Below the pieces are notes generated by a model. That model had not been told where the DNA came from. It made no database searches and saw only the letters and a program-made list of their open reading frames with translations. Source: Antilocapra americana (Eukaryota; Chordata; Mammalia; Artiodactyla; Antilocapridae). Taken from it: a stretch of 64,000 bases of DNA. Position 1 is the first letter of the stretch. Each line of letters starts with the position of its first letter. Location: NCBI GenBank assembly GCA_007570785.1, contig ML664174.1, positions 2,363,504 through 2,427,503 on the forward strand. The letters run 5' to 3'. Shown here one piece after another: positions 1-11,609 of the stretch. The translations under genes were made by a program, and so were the position numbers.

Positions 1-78
1 GAACCCTCTGGTTTCTCCAACAAGCGTGGAGTTGAGCACATCAGGGACGAAGGAACGCCGGGACCTACTTTTGATCCA

Positions 79-554
79 AGGTTTGTCTAGTCAATGCTAT
101 GGTTTTTCCAGTCAATGCTATGGTTTTTCCAGTGGTCATGTATGGATGTGAGTTGGATGGTGAAGAAGGCTGAGCACCGAAGAATTGATGCTTCTGAACT
201 GTGGTGTTGGAGAAGACTCTTGAGAGTCCCTTGGACTGCAAGGAGATCCAACCAGTCCATCCTAAAGGAGATCACTCCTGGGTGTTCATTGGAAGGACTG
301 ATAGTGAAGCTGAAGCTCCAATACTTTGGCCACCTCATGCCAAGAGTTGACTCATTGGAAAAGACCCTGATGCTGGGAAAGATTGAGGGCAGGAGGAGAA
401 GGGGAAGACAGAGATGGTTGGATGGCATCACTGACTCAATGGACCATGGGTTTGGGTGGACTCCGAGAGTTGGTGATGGACAGGGAGGCCTGGTGTGCTG
501 CAGTTCATGGGGTCGCAAAGAGTCAGACATGACTTAGCGACTGAACTGAACTGA
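79..554 (+). mobile_element. BovB LINE 3' end, 5'-truncated
   Basis: This is the 3' end of BovB, ending in tandem CTGAA repeats typical of the family. It is flanked by a perfect 12-bp target-site duplication, ACTTTTGATCCA, at 67-78 and 555-566. The 5' part carries an exact 21-bp tandem duplication (90-110 and 111-131). Open frames on both strands here are frames of the retrotransposon, not host genes. Confidence 0.93.
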
Positions 555-639
555 ACTTTTGATCCAGATTTTGGGGTTTGTTTCTTTTCCTGGTATTATA
601 TTTTTTAAAAAATTTTTTTACAAGTTTCTTTACCTATTA

Positions 640-768
640 AAAAATTTTTTTTGGGGGGGGCCATATCCTGTAGTATATGAGATCTTAATTCCCCAACCAG
701 GGATTGAAACCATACCCCCAGCATTGGAAGGCAGGGTCTTAACCACTGGACCATGGGAGAAGTCCCTG
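640..768 (-). mobile_element. CHR-type tRNA-derived SINE
   Basis: Read on the minus strand it begins with the CTTCTCCCATGGTCCAGTGG tRNA-like head and ends in an A/C-rich tail (T- and G-runs at 640-660 on +). It belongs to the cetartiodactyl CHR SINE group. Confidence 0.82.
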
Positions 769-784
769 GGCTCATATTTTTAAA

Positions 785-1925
785 AGAACTCTCAAACACC
801 AGGGCACCGTGAGAAGTTACTGCTTGAGAGGCTTGGGTGAAATCCGAGGTCACCATGTATGGAAGTTCCCCTTGTCCCCGACCCTGTTCTGATGTCCTGA
901 CCAGGTGGAATGACCTTATCCTCAGACCCTCTCAGTGAGTCTTGCTGGCTTGCCCTGGGCATTGGCTTCTTGTCCTTTGCCTGGTAACCATGGGCCCTGC
1001 CCCTGTCACCTCAGAGGCAAACAGAGATAGTGCCTCGCTGGGCTGCTGGCCTTGAGAATAGCATCACACTGTTCTGCGTCAGCAGAAAGAACATCCACTA
1101 TCACCTGCGTCCTGGAGCCCCTCCCCCAGTGCCCCAGGAGACCTCTGTGCCCTCTGGAGCTGCCCACCAGGCCCAGTGCCCAGCGCTCCAGGAATTCCCA
1201 GTGGCTCCCGATGACTTCACGGGAAGCGTTCTGGGTTGGTTCTCCTTACCTCCACCTCCTTCCAGGACTTGCCAAGGATGATGCCTCCTAGCCCCTCCCA
1301 GCTCCCAAAATACCAGTCCTGCCTGCCAGCCCTGCCAGAAAATGCTTAGCACATTAGCGGGTTTAGCCGCCACAGTTGCAGCCGTTTAGGAAGCTGCAGA
1401 GGCACATAGATTTCATTCTGGAATTCTTTCCAGCTGCTCGCTATTTTGACAACACTGGGTGGCACCGTTACCAGGAACCTGCAGGGCCTGTGAGCTGGAA
1501 GTGGCGGGGGGCCTGGGGGCTGGGGTGGTAGGCACAGCAGGCTTTTCTCCTTGGCTGGTCTCCCTTCTTGCCTTCTGGAGCTCGCTTGGAACTGATCTCG
1601 GATACCAGCAGCATATTTCCAGTTGTTACTGTGCTGTGGCTTCTGCTTGAGGGAGAGGCAAGAGGCCGCAAGGCAGGGTAAAAGGAAACAGCCCCACCAG
1701 CCGTCTTCTTGGACTCAGAGGACCATGCCGCAGTGGCCTTCTGGCCACTTAATAGCTGAAGGCTCTGGAGCCAGTCACCAGCTCTCCAGAACTCCCCTGT
1801 TCTCATCTGTAGATCCTGTGACCTGATGCCTCTCCCCTACCCCTCTATCTTCCTGCACCTCAGGATAAGATCTGGGATCTACAAGAGAAGGATGCACACC
1901 AAAGTGTTTTGGATAGTGGCAAACA
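785..1925. other. Single-copy intron, nothing recognised
   Basis: GC-moderate sequence with scattered short open frames on both strands. I see no splice-bounded coding segment, RNA gene or repeat family in it. Confidence 0.5.
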
Positions 1926-1929
1926 TTTG

Positions 1930-2012
1930 CATTTCTGTGAGCTCCTGGAGGGCAGGGACTCTGTTTTGTTTATCTTTGAATTTCTTCTACCATGTTGGTT
2001 TGTTGGAATAGG
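1930..2012 (+). repeat. L2 LINE 3' fragment
   Basis: It contains the L2 3'-end phrase GTGAGCTCCTGGAGGGCAGG followed by a run matching the family's terminal segment. Strongly diverged. Confidence 0.6.
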
Positions 2013-2091
2013 AAAGTAAATATGATGACTTTCTGGAAGTTTCTCACTTGCCCGTAGATGGTCAGTGTGGTGAACAGAAGTCAGGCTATGG

Positions 2092-2435
2092 GTGTATTAG
2101 TTTGTGAGGGCTTTTGTAACAAGATACCACAGACTAGGGGCCTGAAGTGACATTTATTGCCTCATAGCTCTGGAGGCTGGAAGTCCAAGATCACGATGCC
2201 CACAAGGCTGGTTCCTTGTGAGGGAGACTCTCTTCTAGATTTCTTTTAGCTTCTGGAGGTTTGGTGGCAACTTTCGGTGTTCCTTGGTTTGTAGAGGCAT
2301 TGCCCTGATCTCTGCCTTTATCTTCACAGATGTCTCTGTGTCCAAATCCCCCCTTTTCATGCAAGGATAGCAGACATGCTGGGTTAGGGTCCACCCTCAT
2401 AACCTCCGTCTAGCTAATTATATCTTTAATCGCCC
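2092..2435 (-). repeat. MaLR (MLT1-like) LTR relic
   Basis: The + strand reads as the reverse complement of an MLT1-like LTR: TATTAGTTTGTGAGGGC, then the motif for a terminal polyadenylation region, then 'CTCTGGAGGCTGGAAGTCC'. Old, diverged, no internal retroviral sequence. Exact subfamily is uncertain. Confidence 0.65.
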
Positions 2436-2439
2436 TGTT

Positions 2440-2856
2440 TCCTGACATGGAAGGCAAGGGGTCTTCTGAGCCCAGGGGCCAATGGAGCATAGGGAAGACC
2501 AAGGGAGTGTGCCAGGCGTGACTGGGAAAAGAGTTCTGATGCAGAGGCAGGGCCTTATTGGGTGAGGGACCCCATTTTATACTGCCACTCTCAGATTTGG
2601 GGAAGTGGATTGTTCTCCATACATGCAAGACTCATCTTTCTTCCAACTCAGAAGCGTGGGTGCTCAGGTATCAATGCAGGACACTGCCCAGTAAATGTGG
2701 TTCCCATTCTCTGCCCTTCCCGTCCTCCTTCTGAAACTGCACAACTCAGACAGGATTCAAATCAGCCCCAAAGTTTCAGATTGGGACTTAAACTCATGGA
2801 TGAAACTTTTACTCGGCCAAAACGTGAGCTGGGACTTGGACTCATTAACTTTTAAT
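2440..2856. other. Single-copy intron, nothing recognised
   Basis: No repeat family, RNA gene or exon was recognised. Short open frames here lack flanking splice signals or family resemblance. Confidence 0.45.
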
Positions 2857-3060
2857 TAAGTTCCTTGGTGGCTCAGATGGTGAAGAATGTGCCTGCAGTG
2901 CAGGAGACGTGGGTTCAATCCTTGGTTCAGGAAGATCCCCTGGAGAACATACTCCAGTATTCTTGCCTGGAAAATTTCATGGACAGAGGAGTCTGGTGGG
3001 CTACAGTCCATGGGGTCGCAAAGAGTCGGACACACTTGAGTGACTAACACTTTCACTTTC
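2857..3060 (+). mobile_element. Bov-tA SINE
   Basis: Starts with the tRNA-Glu-derived head GTTCCTTGGTGGCTCAGATG and runs through the BovA part to GGACACACTTGAGTGACTAA with a short CACTTTCACTTTC tail. Confidence 0.92.
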
Positions 3061-3256
3061 TTTGAGGACTTAATGAAGCCCAGATTCTTTATGTCTCAGT
3101 GCAGAAGGAATTCAGCAAGAGGCAAAGTGATATGTAAGAAGTGAATTTATTTTGAGAGACATACATTCCACAGACTGGATGAGGTTCATTGCAAAAGGCA
3201 AGAGCAGCCTGAAATATGGGGTGGTTAGCTTTTATGGGCTGGGTAATTTCATAGGC

Positions 3257-3467
3257 TGGGCTTCCCTGGCGGCTGAGTGGTAAAGAATCCTTCTGCCAGT
3301 GCAGGAGATGCATGTTCAGTCCCTGAATTGGGAAGATCCCCTGAAGAAGGAAATGGCAACCCACTTCAGTATTCTTGCCTGGGAAATCTCATGGACAAAG
3401 GAGTCTGGAGGTCTATAGTCCATGGGGCTGCATAGAGTCAGACACGAGTTAGTTACTAAACAATAAC
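3257..3467 (+). mobile_element. Bov-tA SINE
   Basis: Complete tRNA-Glu head (CTTCCCTGGCGGCTGAGTGG) plus BovA body. A perfect 12-bp target-site duplication, AATTTCATAGGC, flanks it at 3245-3256 and 3468-3479. Confidence 0.94.
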
Positions 3468-3689
3468 AATTTCATAGGCAGATTGTTCCAACTATTTTGG
3501 AGAAGGGGTAGGGATTTCCAGGAATTGGGCCACCACCCACTTTTTGGTTTTTTATGGTTGGCCTCAGAACTGTCATAGCACCTGTGGGTGTGTCATTTAA
3601 TACATGCTCATGTGTACAATGAGCAGATACTGAGGCTCAAAGTCCTCTGGAAGTTTGAATGTATGGTTGTTTTGGGTCTAGTTGGTCCT

Positions 3690-4952
3690 AACCAGTTTCA
3701 TGATGGTGTGATCACTCACCTAGAGCCAGACATTCTGGAATGTGAAGTCAAGTGGGCCTTAAAAAGCATCACTATGAACAAAGCTAGTGGAGGTGATGAA
3801 ATTCCAGTTGAACTATTTCATATCCTAAAAGATGATGCTGTCAAAGTGCTGCACTCAATATGCCAGCAAATATGGAAAACTCAGCAGTGGCCACAGGACT
3901 GGAAAAGGTCAGTTTTCATTCCAATCCCAAAGAAAAGCAATGCCAAAAAATGCTCAAACTACGGCACAACTGCACTCATCTCATATGCTAGTAAAGTAAT
4001 GCCCAAAATTCTCCAAGCCAGGCTTTAGCAATATGTGAACCGTGAACTTCCAGATGTTCAAGCTGGTTTTTGAAAAGACAGAGGAACCAGAGATCAAATT
4101 GCCAACATCCGCTCGATCATCAAAAAAGCAAGAGAGTTCCAGAAAAATATCTATTTCTGCTTTATTGACTATGCCAAAGCCTTTGACTGTGTGGATCACA
4201 ATAAACTGTGGAAAATTCTGAAAGGGATAGGCATACCAGACCACCTGACCTGCCCCTTGAGAAATCTGTATGCAGATCAGGTAGCAAAAGTTAGAACTGG
4301 ACATGGAACAACAGACTGGAATACGTCAAGGCTGTATATTGTCACCCTGCTTATTTAACTTATATGCAGAGTACATCATGAGAAACGCTGGGCTGGAAGA
4401 AGCACAAGCAGGAATCAGGATTTCCGGGAGAAATATCAATAACCTCAGATATGCAGATGACACTATCCTTATGGCAGAAAGTGAAGAGGAACTAAAGAGC
4501 CTCTTGATAAAAGTGAAAGAGGAGAGTGAAAGAGTTGGCTTAAAGCTCAACATTCAGAAAACTAAGATCATGGTATCCGGTTCCATCACTTCATGGCAGC
4601 TAGATGGGGAGACAGTGGAAACAGTGGCTGACTTTATTTTTTGAGCTCCAAAATCACTGCAGATGATTGCAGTGATTTCATGATTGCAGCCATGAAATTA
4701 AGACACTTGCTCCTTGGAAGAAAACCTATGACCAACCTAGATAGCATATTAAAAAGCAGAGACATTACTTTGCTGACAAAGGTCCATCTAGTCAAAACCG
4801 TGGTTTTTCCAGTAGTCATGTGTGGATGTGAGAGTTGGACTGTAAAGAAAGCTGAGTGCCAAAGACTTGATGCCTTTGAACTGTGGTGTTGGAGAAGACT
4901 CTTGAGAGTCTCTTGGACTGCAAAGAGATCCAACCAGTCCATCCTAAAGTAA
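3690..4952 (+). pseudogene. BovB ORF2 reverse transcriptase remnant
   Basis: Reverse-transcriptase blocks lie in different frames: about 3690-4028, 4303-4644 (carrying LRYADDTILMAESEEEL) and 4641-4952 (carrying WTVKKAECQRLDAFELWCWR). The endonuclease domain of a complete RTE ORF2 is absent. At least three disabling changes separate the blocks, so no functional enzyme is expected. Confidence 0.9.
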
Positions 4953-5245
4953 ATCAATCCTGAATATTCATTGGAAGGACTGATAGTGAAGCTGAAACTC
5001 CAATACTTTGGCCACATGATGCGAAGAACTGACTCATTTGAAAAGACTCTGATGCTGGGAAAGATTGATAGCAGAAGGAGAAGGGGACAACAGAGGATGA
5101 GATGGTTGGATGGCATCACCAACTTGTTGGACATGAGTTTGAGTGAACTCCAGGAGTTGGCGATGGACAGGGAAACCTGGCGTGCTTCGGTCCATGGGGT
5201 TGCAAAGAGTCGGACATGGCCGAGCAGTTGAACAGCAACAACAAA
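3690..5245 (+). mobile_element. BovB (RTE-clade) LINE with decayed reverse transcriptase
   Basis: This is the largest BovB copy. It keeps much of the ORF2 reverse transcriptase domain, including the catalytic YADD box at 4450-4461, and the 3' end to 5245. The frame is broken: a stop ends the first block at 4028, and a deletion at about 4318 removes roughly 20 bp present in the other RT-bearing copy at 35.6 kb. The first part also shows multiple in-frame stops after 4590. It is therefore an inactive, 5'-truncated copy. BovB elements are known to have entered ruminant genomes by horizontal transfer. Left edge is approximate. Confidence 0.93.
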
Positions 5246-6875
5246 CTTCCCGAACCACTCAGCTAAAGAGAAATGTATACAGTTCTCAAGTAGAGCCTCA
5301 AGTTCTACTCTTTTATTCACAGGGGTCCTCAAAGTGTCGACAATGGCCTGCTTGCATCAGAATTATTTTGGAGAGCACAGTGAAAAGTCAGGCTCCCAGT
5401 CTCCACCCTAATCCACTGAATCAGGAGAGGGTGGGGTGGGACCAGGGATCTACCTTTCATAGTTGCTCCCCAGGGGCTCCTATACACACCTGGGCTGAGT
5501 ACTTCCTCTCCAGAGACTTCTTTGCTTCTGGTTCCACCCTGGCTGTCCAGCCCCTGCCCTTTCCCACAGCTGGGGTCTGAAAGCAGGGCACCTGTGCTCT
5601 GCAGCCCTATGCCCTCCCTCCTTCCCTGGGGTTGAGCATCTTGGAAGTTCTGGTGGACAGAGGGCAGTGAGGTGTAGGGGGACAGAATTTGCCACCCTCA
5701 ACTATGTCCCTTTGGCATATTAGTTATTTTAAGCTGGTTATTTTCTGAGAAACAGCCAACAGGGAAAAACAAACAAACTGAACACTGAGTAGCAGTTACT
5801 CCTTTGTAAGAAATGATTACATTTATAAGGAAAATCTCCATTCATAAGAGCTTCTCCCTTAGGGTACCAAAAAGAAGTTGACCAGATCTCCAGAAACACT
5901 ACCCAGGAGGAAGGCAATGACTTCAAGCTGTGTGACAACCTTATCCTTTTTTACTGAACTTTCCTGCTCACCTCCCACAGTTGACTCCCTGCAGGCCCCC
6001 GCCCCCGCCCCCGCTCAGAATGGTAATTAAGGTGAGGACTTTGGCCATTTTGGGGGGTTACTTAGTTTTCCTGGGTTTCCCCCATGTGTACGTGTTATTA
6101 AATTTTTGTTTGGTTTTCTCCTGTTAATTTGTTTCATATCAAGGTAATTCTTAGACCAGCCAGAAGAACCAGATTTTCCTCCCAGACATGGGCTTGCATA
6201 TGGGTTGGAAAAGAGGGTGGCTGGTGACCTGTGCTCACCTGCTGGCGTCTGACCCTTTCCCCATGTCCTCGTATCCTTCCCCTGCTCCACTCTGCCCCAA
6301 GGCCTCATGTGGAGCGACCAGGTCTTGGGTCATCAGGCAGTATCCCGGCAGGGCTGGGCAGCCCTGAACCCACTTTGGAGATGGTATTAAAGTTTCCAGT
6401 GACTGAAAGAGACTGAATATTCTGGAGTGAAATCGTTGACCTTGGTAGAAGCGTGGGGTTCTTTGAGCACCTCTGTTTTGTCACACATCTGTCCTCTGCT
6501 CTGTCATCCTCTGCACACATTAGACCTTCTTAAAGGCTCTTCTCTTTGTTCTCTCCCATACCCACAGTTCTATTTTGCACCCCCTTATCAGAAAAAATGC
6601 ACCATTACCAAAAAATATCCTTCATCAAAACAAACAAACAAAAACCCCACCAAAATAAAATTCACAAAAACTCAGTACATTCTAGCAACTTAAAAAATTT
6701 TAGAAGGAGGAAGTACTGTTGTCCTACTTACTAACTGGGTGGCAATTAATCACCCATAAGCTTTACATTCTATCCTGTGGAGCCCCTGCCCCATCTCTTT
6801 TTCTGAGATATACAAGCACAAAATGGAGGGTGTATTCTTCATAGGCTCTTAGGAGCTCACAGTACCTTGCAGCTA
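5246..6875. other. Single-copy intron, nothing recognised
   Basis: Three five-base C-runs separated by single G's occur at 5996-6012. Otherwise I see no exon, RNA gene or repeat family. Confidence 0.45.
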
Positions 6876-6879
6876 GAGT

Positions 6880-6970
6880 GTGAGCCCCACAATGGCAGAA
6901 ACCCACTGTACCCCAGAGTCTAGAATGTGTCTGACACGTATGAGGTGCTCAGTGAACATTTTTTTTTTCT
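6880..6970 (+). repeat. L2 LINE 3' fragment
   Basis: Resembles the L2 terminus: a 'gtgagccccacaatggcaga' motif followed by 'tgaggtgctcagtgaacatt' and a T-run. Old and diverged. Confidence 0.55.
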
Positions 6971-6999
6971 TCGTTTCAACCGAATGAATATCAGAGCTG

Positions 7000-7190
7000 A
7001 AAGTCACTGCCAAGTTCAGCTTGTCCAGAAGGGCCAGATAAGCAAACAGAGGCTCAGAGAGGTGAAATCATTCATCTGAGTTTGCATAGCAAGTAGGTGG
7101 TCTGGCCCAGGAGGTGGAACTCAAATCAACAGGACCATTCCTGAGCTCCTCAGACTCAAAATCCAAGCCATGCCTTCTGAATTATATTCT
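7000..7190 (-). repeat. MIR SINE
   Basis: The + strand has the MIR reverse-complement signature AGGCTCAGAGAGGTGAAATC followed by GTTTGCATAGCAAGTAGGTG. Confidence 0.7.
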
Positions 7191-8139
7191 ATAAGCCCAG
7201 AGACCTCTGGCTGATTCCTTGGTGGAAGAAGCTGTTCAGACCCTTCTCTCTTTCTGGGTCTAAGATCTCAGAGTTTGGATGGAAGCAAAAAGCTTTTGGG
7301 AAGGGTTTTCTCCCTCCCAGAATAGACAGCATCTCTGAAAACGGTACTTGGATTTCTAGGCTGACATTCTAAACACTACCTCATCCTAAAAGTAAATGGT
7401 GAACTATTTTCACACACTCTTTAAATTTTAATTTGGAAACCTCTTGTCCTTGGAATGCAAAATTCTCCAGGCTTTTACATGCTGTGGGCAGAGCTCGTTT
7501 CTAGAACTTTCTTGCCAGTTCCACTTGTGGGGAAGGACCAGTGGGATCTGACCAGCTCAGTGACTTTTACTGTTTGAGTTCAGAATGTCTTGTTTGTTTG
7601 AAAATGTTCACTTAGTTCAGGGTTCTCCCCTCTGTCCCTCACCCCCCCCTACCCCAACACACACACTCCTGCTTTACAAAGCGGGACACTTCTAGTGGGT
7701 GGTGATGAAAAGGTAAAATTATTAACGTAAACACCAGTCAGATAGTCCTAATTTCAGCTCAATCTGTTGCCCTCCTAGACTGACCCTTACTCCATTTCTG
7801 ATCTCCCCCCTTCCAGACCTTCCATCCGTCTTTGACCCACTCCTTTTCCTAATTCTCACTCTATCCCAGACCTTTCCTCTGGTTCTAACCCTCACTACAT
7901 CCCTCATCTCATCTCTGAACTTATCTTTTCCCATCTGTGAGGTCAGACAGGGATGACCTCAGGGAGGGAGTGGGATTTTCCTTGTCTTACATTACCTGGT
8001 ATTTTTTAAAAGTTGAAAATTTAGTGGTTTGTTTTTAGGCAATGTCAAAAGGCCCTTCTGTCAAAACTAGCCAAGTCAAAGGACAGTATGAAGGTTATGC
8101 AGGAGTCAGTATTATGCCCCCTTTCTAACCTGTCAATGA
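7191..8139. other. Single-copy intron with a pyrimidine-rich stretch
   Basis: The segment 7745-7935 is strongly biased to C and T on the + strand. No exon or repeat family was recognised. Confidence 0.45.
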
Positions 8140-8157
8140 TAATAATAATAATAAAGC
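8138..8157 (+). repeat. (AAT)n microsatellite
   Basis: Six tandem AAT units; sits at the edge of a MIR relic. Confidence 0.9.
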
Positions 8158-8345
8158 ATTTATGGAGCCTTTGTTACGTATTAAGTGTGGCATGAGGCAC
8201 TTTCTCTAATATTTATTTGTCAAATTCTCACAGCAACTCTAAGAGTCAAATATTTTAATCTTGTTTTATTGATGGTAAAACAGGAACAAACATCTTAAGG
8301 CATTTGCTCAAGGGCATACGGTGTGTAAGAAAGGCAATTACAGAA
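8158..8345 (-). repeat. MIR SINE
   Basis: Reverse-complement MIR pattern: CTCACAGCAACTCTAAGAG, then a T-rich stretch, then GCATTTGCTCAAGGGCATAC. Confidence 0.65.
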
Positions 8346-8649
8346 TGGACACTTGTGTCCTGAATAGGTGAAGTGTTTCCTTCAAGGTCCCCCTTGTGGA
8401 TGTCCAGGTGGTGGGCCTGCTTGGATATCTTGGTGTGGTGTGATGGTAGCCTCTGAAATGCCCAAGCTCAGAGAAAACTCTCCTCCTTAACCCTGTAGGT
8501 AGGTAGGTAAGCACTCCCTTGGGCCATGCTAGAAATAAACCTGGGAACAGTTTTCCAAAGACACAAATGGCATAGAGATGGGATTTGGTATTGAATTTCT
8601 CCCTCATCTCCCTTCATTTTAATTAATATTTAAGCACTGGGCAGTATGG

Positions 8650-8816
8650 CGGGAATGACGAAGATGAGATGTTGGTTGGATGGCATCACCGACTCAATGG
8701 ACATGAGTCTGAGTAAACTACGGGAGCTGGTGATGGACAGGGAGGCCTGGTGTGCTGCAGTCCATGCGGTCGGAAAGAGTCAGACACGACTGAGCGACTA
8801 AACTGAACTGAACTGA
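8650..8816 (+). mobile_element. Very short BovB 3'-end insertion (167 bp)
   Basis: Only the last part of the BovB 3' end is present, finishing in CTGAA repeats. A perfect 14-bp target duplication, ACTGGGCAGTATGG, lies at 8636-8649 and 8817-8830, so this is a complete retrotransposition event and not a deletion remnant. Confidence 0.93.
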
Positions 8817-9005
8817 ACTGGGCAGTATGGGGACAAAAAAGATACCAGCCTGCCTTCCAGGAGCTCACAAGGTAGAGGAGACTGACGTGATTAACTCTGC
8901 CATAAGGCACAGGGCAGCGAGCTAAGGGACAGTGTCTCAGAGAGTGGAGAATCTGGGGAGAGACTGACACAAAATCATGTCACATTTTCAGGAGTCAGTT
9001 GGTTG

Positions 9006-9472
9006 TGCTAGGGGAACCACTGACTGAAACCGCCTGCTCTGGCCAGACCCCGTAGTAGCCACTTCCCTGAGTTATCTTACAACAAGAGGTCTTGGTAAGG
9101 AACATGGAACTAACAAGCTATCACCAACGGGAAGAAATTGGGAAAGGTCAAATTGGAGAGCGGAGACACCAGTCCATACATCCTCCCAGAATCCTTCTCG
9201 CTGGAATCCATCTTGGCTGAGTGATGTGTACACCGTCAGGAACGACCCTGAGTCAAATGACTGGCCAGAGATAACCCAGAAACTAACCGCATCACCATAG
9301 AACCCGAGACTTCTAGCCACATGGCAGAGCCATCCTCCTGGTTTCCCTTATCCTGCTGCTCTCTGCCCCGGCACCCCTTCCCAATAAAGTCTCTTGCTTT
9401 GTCAGCGATTGTCTGAATATTTTGACAAGAGCCTACTCTCGGGCCCTGAAAGGGGTCCCTCTTCCTGCGACA
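9006..9472 (+). mobile_element. Solo LTR of a class I (ERV1-like) endogenous retrovirus
   Basis: The 467-bp segment begins TG and ends CA and is flanked by the same 4-bp sequence, GTTG, at 9002-9005 and 9473-9476; 4-bp duplications are usual for ERV1. A polyadenylation signal AATAAA lies at 9383-9388, followed by a G+C-containing R/U5-like segment. No internal retroviral genes are present, so the provirus has collapsed to one LTR. The family name was not confirmed. Confidence 0.78.
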
Positions 9473-9476
9473 GTTG

Positions 9477-11600
9477 CACGTCCACTACAGGTTTTCAGCA
9501 CTTCCAAAATGGCGTTCCTTGCAAGAGCAGCCCCTCCTTTTTCTCAGTGAAAGAAATTGTTATAATGCAAAATGTTTTTCTCAGAGTTTGCAGGGCTGAA
9601 CTTTGTTGTTGCTAAAGGTGATGAACATGGAGGTGATGTGAGGTGAGGGTTGGAGCCAAGGAGGCAGATGTGGAGAGATGGGTAGAGGGGTAAGGATTGG
9701 GTCTTCCAGTGGCCTGACCCTCTTAACCTGGCCCCTGCCGAGGGAACTTTCATTGAGGGAACTAACTGAAAGATTAAAATCAAGGTTCTGTGGGTTTCAA
9801 GGAGAACACGGTTAATACTTACCAAATGTTGGTCAGGCAGCATCATGACCAGGAAGTGGCAAAAAGGGGAGGAATTAATGACTGTGAAAAAGTAGTTCTG
9901 GGGAAGGGTAGGAGCTCCACAGAATGGACAGATGAGAATACTGTGTATTTTGAGGAGGTTCTCAAGAAATGTAAGGAACGAGGTGGGTCATCCCTAGAAG
10001 GGCCTTTGACGATTTCGTGCAGTTCCTCTGTTAGTGTGTGGGGCAGGTGAGAGGCAAGGAGGCTGGGAAGTGTGGAGCCTGAGCGGGAGGAAGCCCTGCC
10101 CAGAGTCCGAGAGAGGCAGAACACAGGGGCTGTGGTTCAAGGAGATCGGCTTCTTTGGTGACAAGAGACACTTTTTCCTTAGAGACTATAGAGAGTCGTC
10201 TTTTCCACACCCTTGCTGTTACCAGGAGCCACCAAGATGACCCTGTGTGCCCGCTATCATGTGGCTCCTGCTCCTTTCCTCCAAGTTCAGACTTCATCTC
10301 AGCTTTGGAGGCAGCAGGCATTCTCTTTCCTCAGTGATGGCCTGTGGAGATAGATCCCGGCCAGGGCTGGGGGTTGCACTGTGACCTCAGAGGTATGTGT
10401 GTCTCCAGGGCTGGTCAGGGACTGTCATGTGGAGTAGGAGGAAACTAAGCTCAGGGGGGAAAGTGACTGCTTCTTTGTTTCCCTCAGTTGCTAGCTCGAT
10501 GCCTTGCAGAACCTCTGTTTCTTGAAAAAAAAAAACAAAACAAAAAACAAACCAAGGAAACAGCTAGTTATGGCAGAGTGACGAGAATTCAGATATTCTG
10601 ATTTTTTTTTTTTTCTTTTTTGGTCACTCTTTTCCATGACACCATCCAAGGTTCTGTGTATTTTATACCGAAGTCCCTGGAAACAGTTTTGTTGGAGTAG
10701 TGAAATGACATCTCTTTATTAATAGGATGGATTCACTGAGAAGAAGCAGATTCAGGTCCCTTTGAGGGTTTCCTGTGTGTCATCCCCCAGTCTTGGCACT
10801 TCCTCATGCCCCCCTTCCCGCTACTTCCTCTTCTTTCTGCCTCCTTATTGAAAAACTAACAACAAAAAACCAACCTCCTGACACCTTATCAATTCCAGTG
10901 AAAGAAGGCCTTGTCCATAAATAATTACATGGAAAAAAAAAAGTCCTGCCCTCAGATAAATATGAGAGGGTAGTGGCTTGGGCAGTGTTCAGTCTTTTAT
11001 TTGAATTAGGGAGTCTGTGGATTGGCGTTGTTTTGTTGTTGTTCTTGTGGGCTGGTGTGCAGTAGCCCAGCGTTCCTGCAAAGCCTTGACTTCACGATGG
11101 CTTCTCCTAGGATCATTACAGAATGGTATAATGTAGCTATTGTTGTCTTCCACAAAGAAGCACTGTCATAGGATGATGGGATGGGGCTGGGGGGCGCGGG
11201 CGGGCAGTGCGGGTCTGGAAGGCGGATCTTTGTGCTGGTGTGAGTGTGTGTGTCCTGGACAGCCATTCTGGATCTTGAATTATTTTTCTTCTTCCATTCT
11301 CCGAGTCCCTAGCCACCTGTGCCTTCTTTCCCCCAGTTATTCAGCCCTGATTATCCTCACCAGGTTCCTGTTTTAGGCTGCTCTATACTCTTCCCTCCTA
11401 GGGTTATCCCTGGGCCTAGTTTGAGGACTTTAGCCAAAGATGCCGACTAGGATGTTTGAAGGAAATGTTTAAAATTGTTTCGGTGAAGTGACTCGCCCGA
11501 GTCTGATGGCTGAAGGGTTTGTGGTGTTACAGATGACCTCAGGGGTCATCCAGGCCAACCCCTTTCACTGGACATCTGAGTTGTTTGGAGCCCTTGCATT
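9477..11600. other. Single-copy intron, nothing recognised
   Basis: Contains an A-rich run at 10524-10553 and T-rich run at 10602-10620. No exon, RNA gene or clear repeat family. Confidence 0.45.
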
Positions 11601-11609
11601 GCAAAGCTC

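Noticed and set aside
87..530. 147-codon minus-strand frame with [18 protein letters not shown]
   Set aside because: This is the recurring antisense frame of BovB/SINE 3' ends; similar frames occur at 26.0, 27.5, 36.4 and 58.6 kb. It is transposon sequence.
2857..3060. tRNA-like sequence at heads of Bov-tA and CHR SINEs
   Set aside because: These are tRNA-derived SINE heads with BovA or A-rich tails, not tRNA genes; no cloverleaf with mature acceptor ends was seen.
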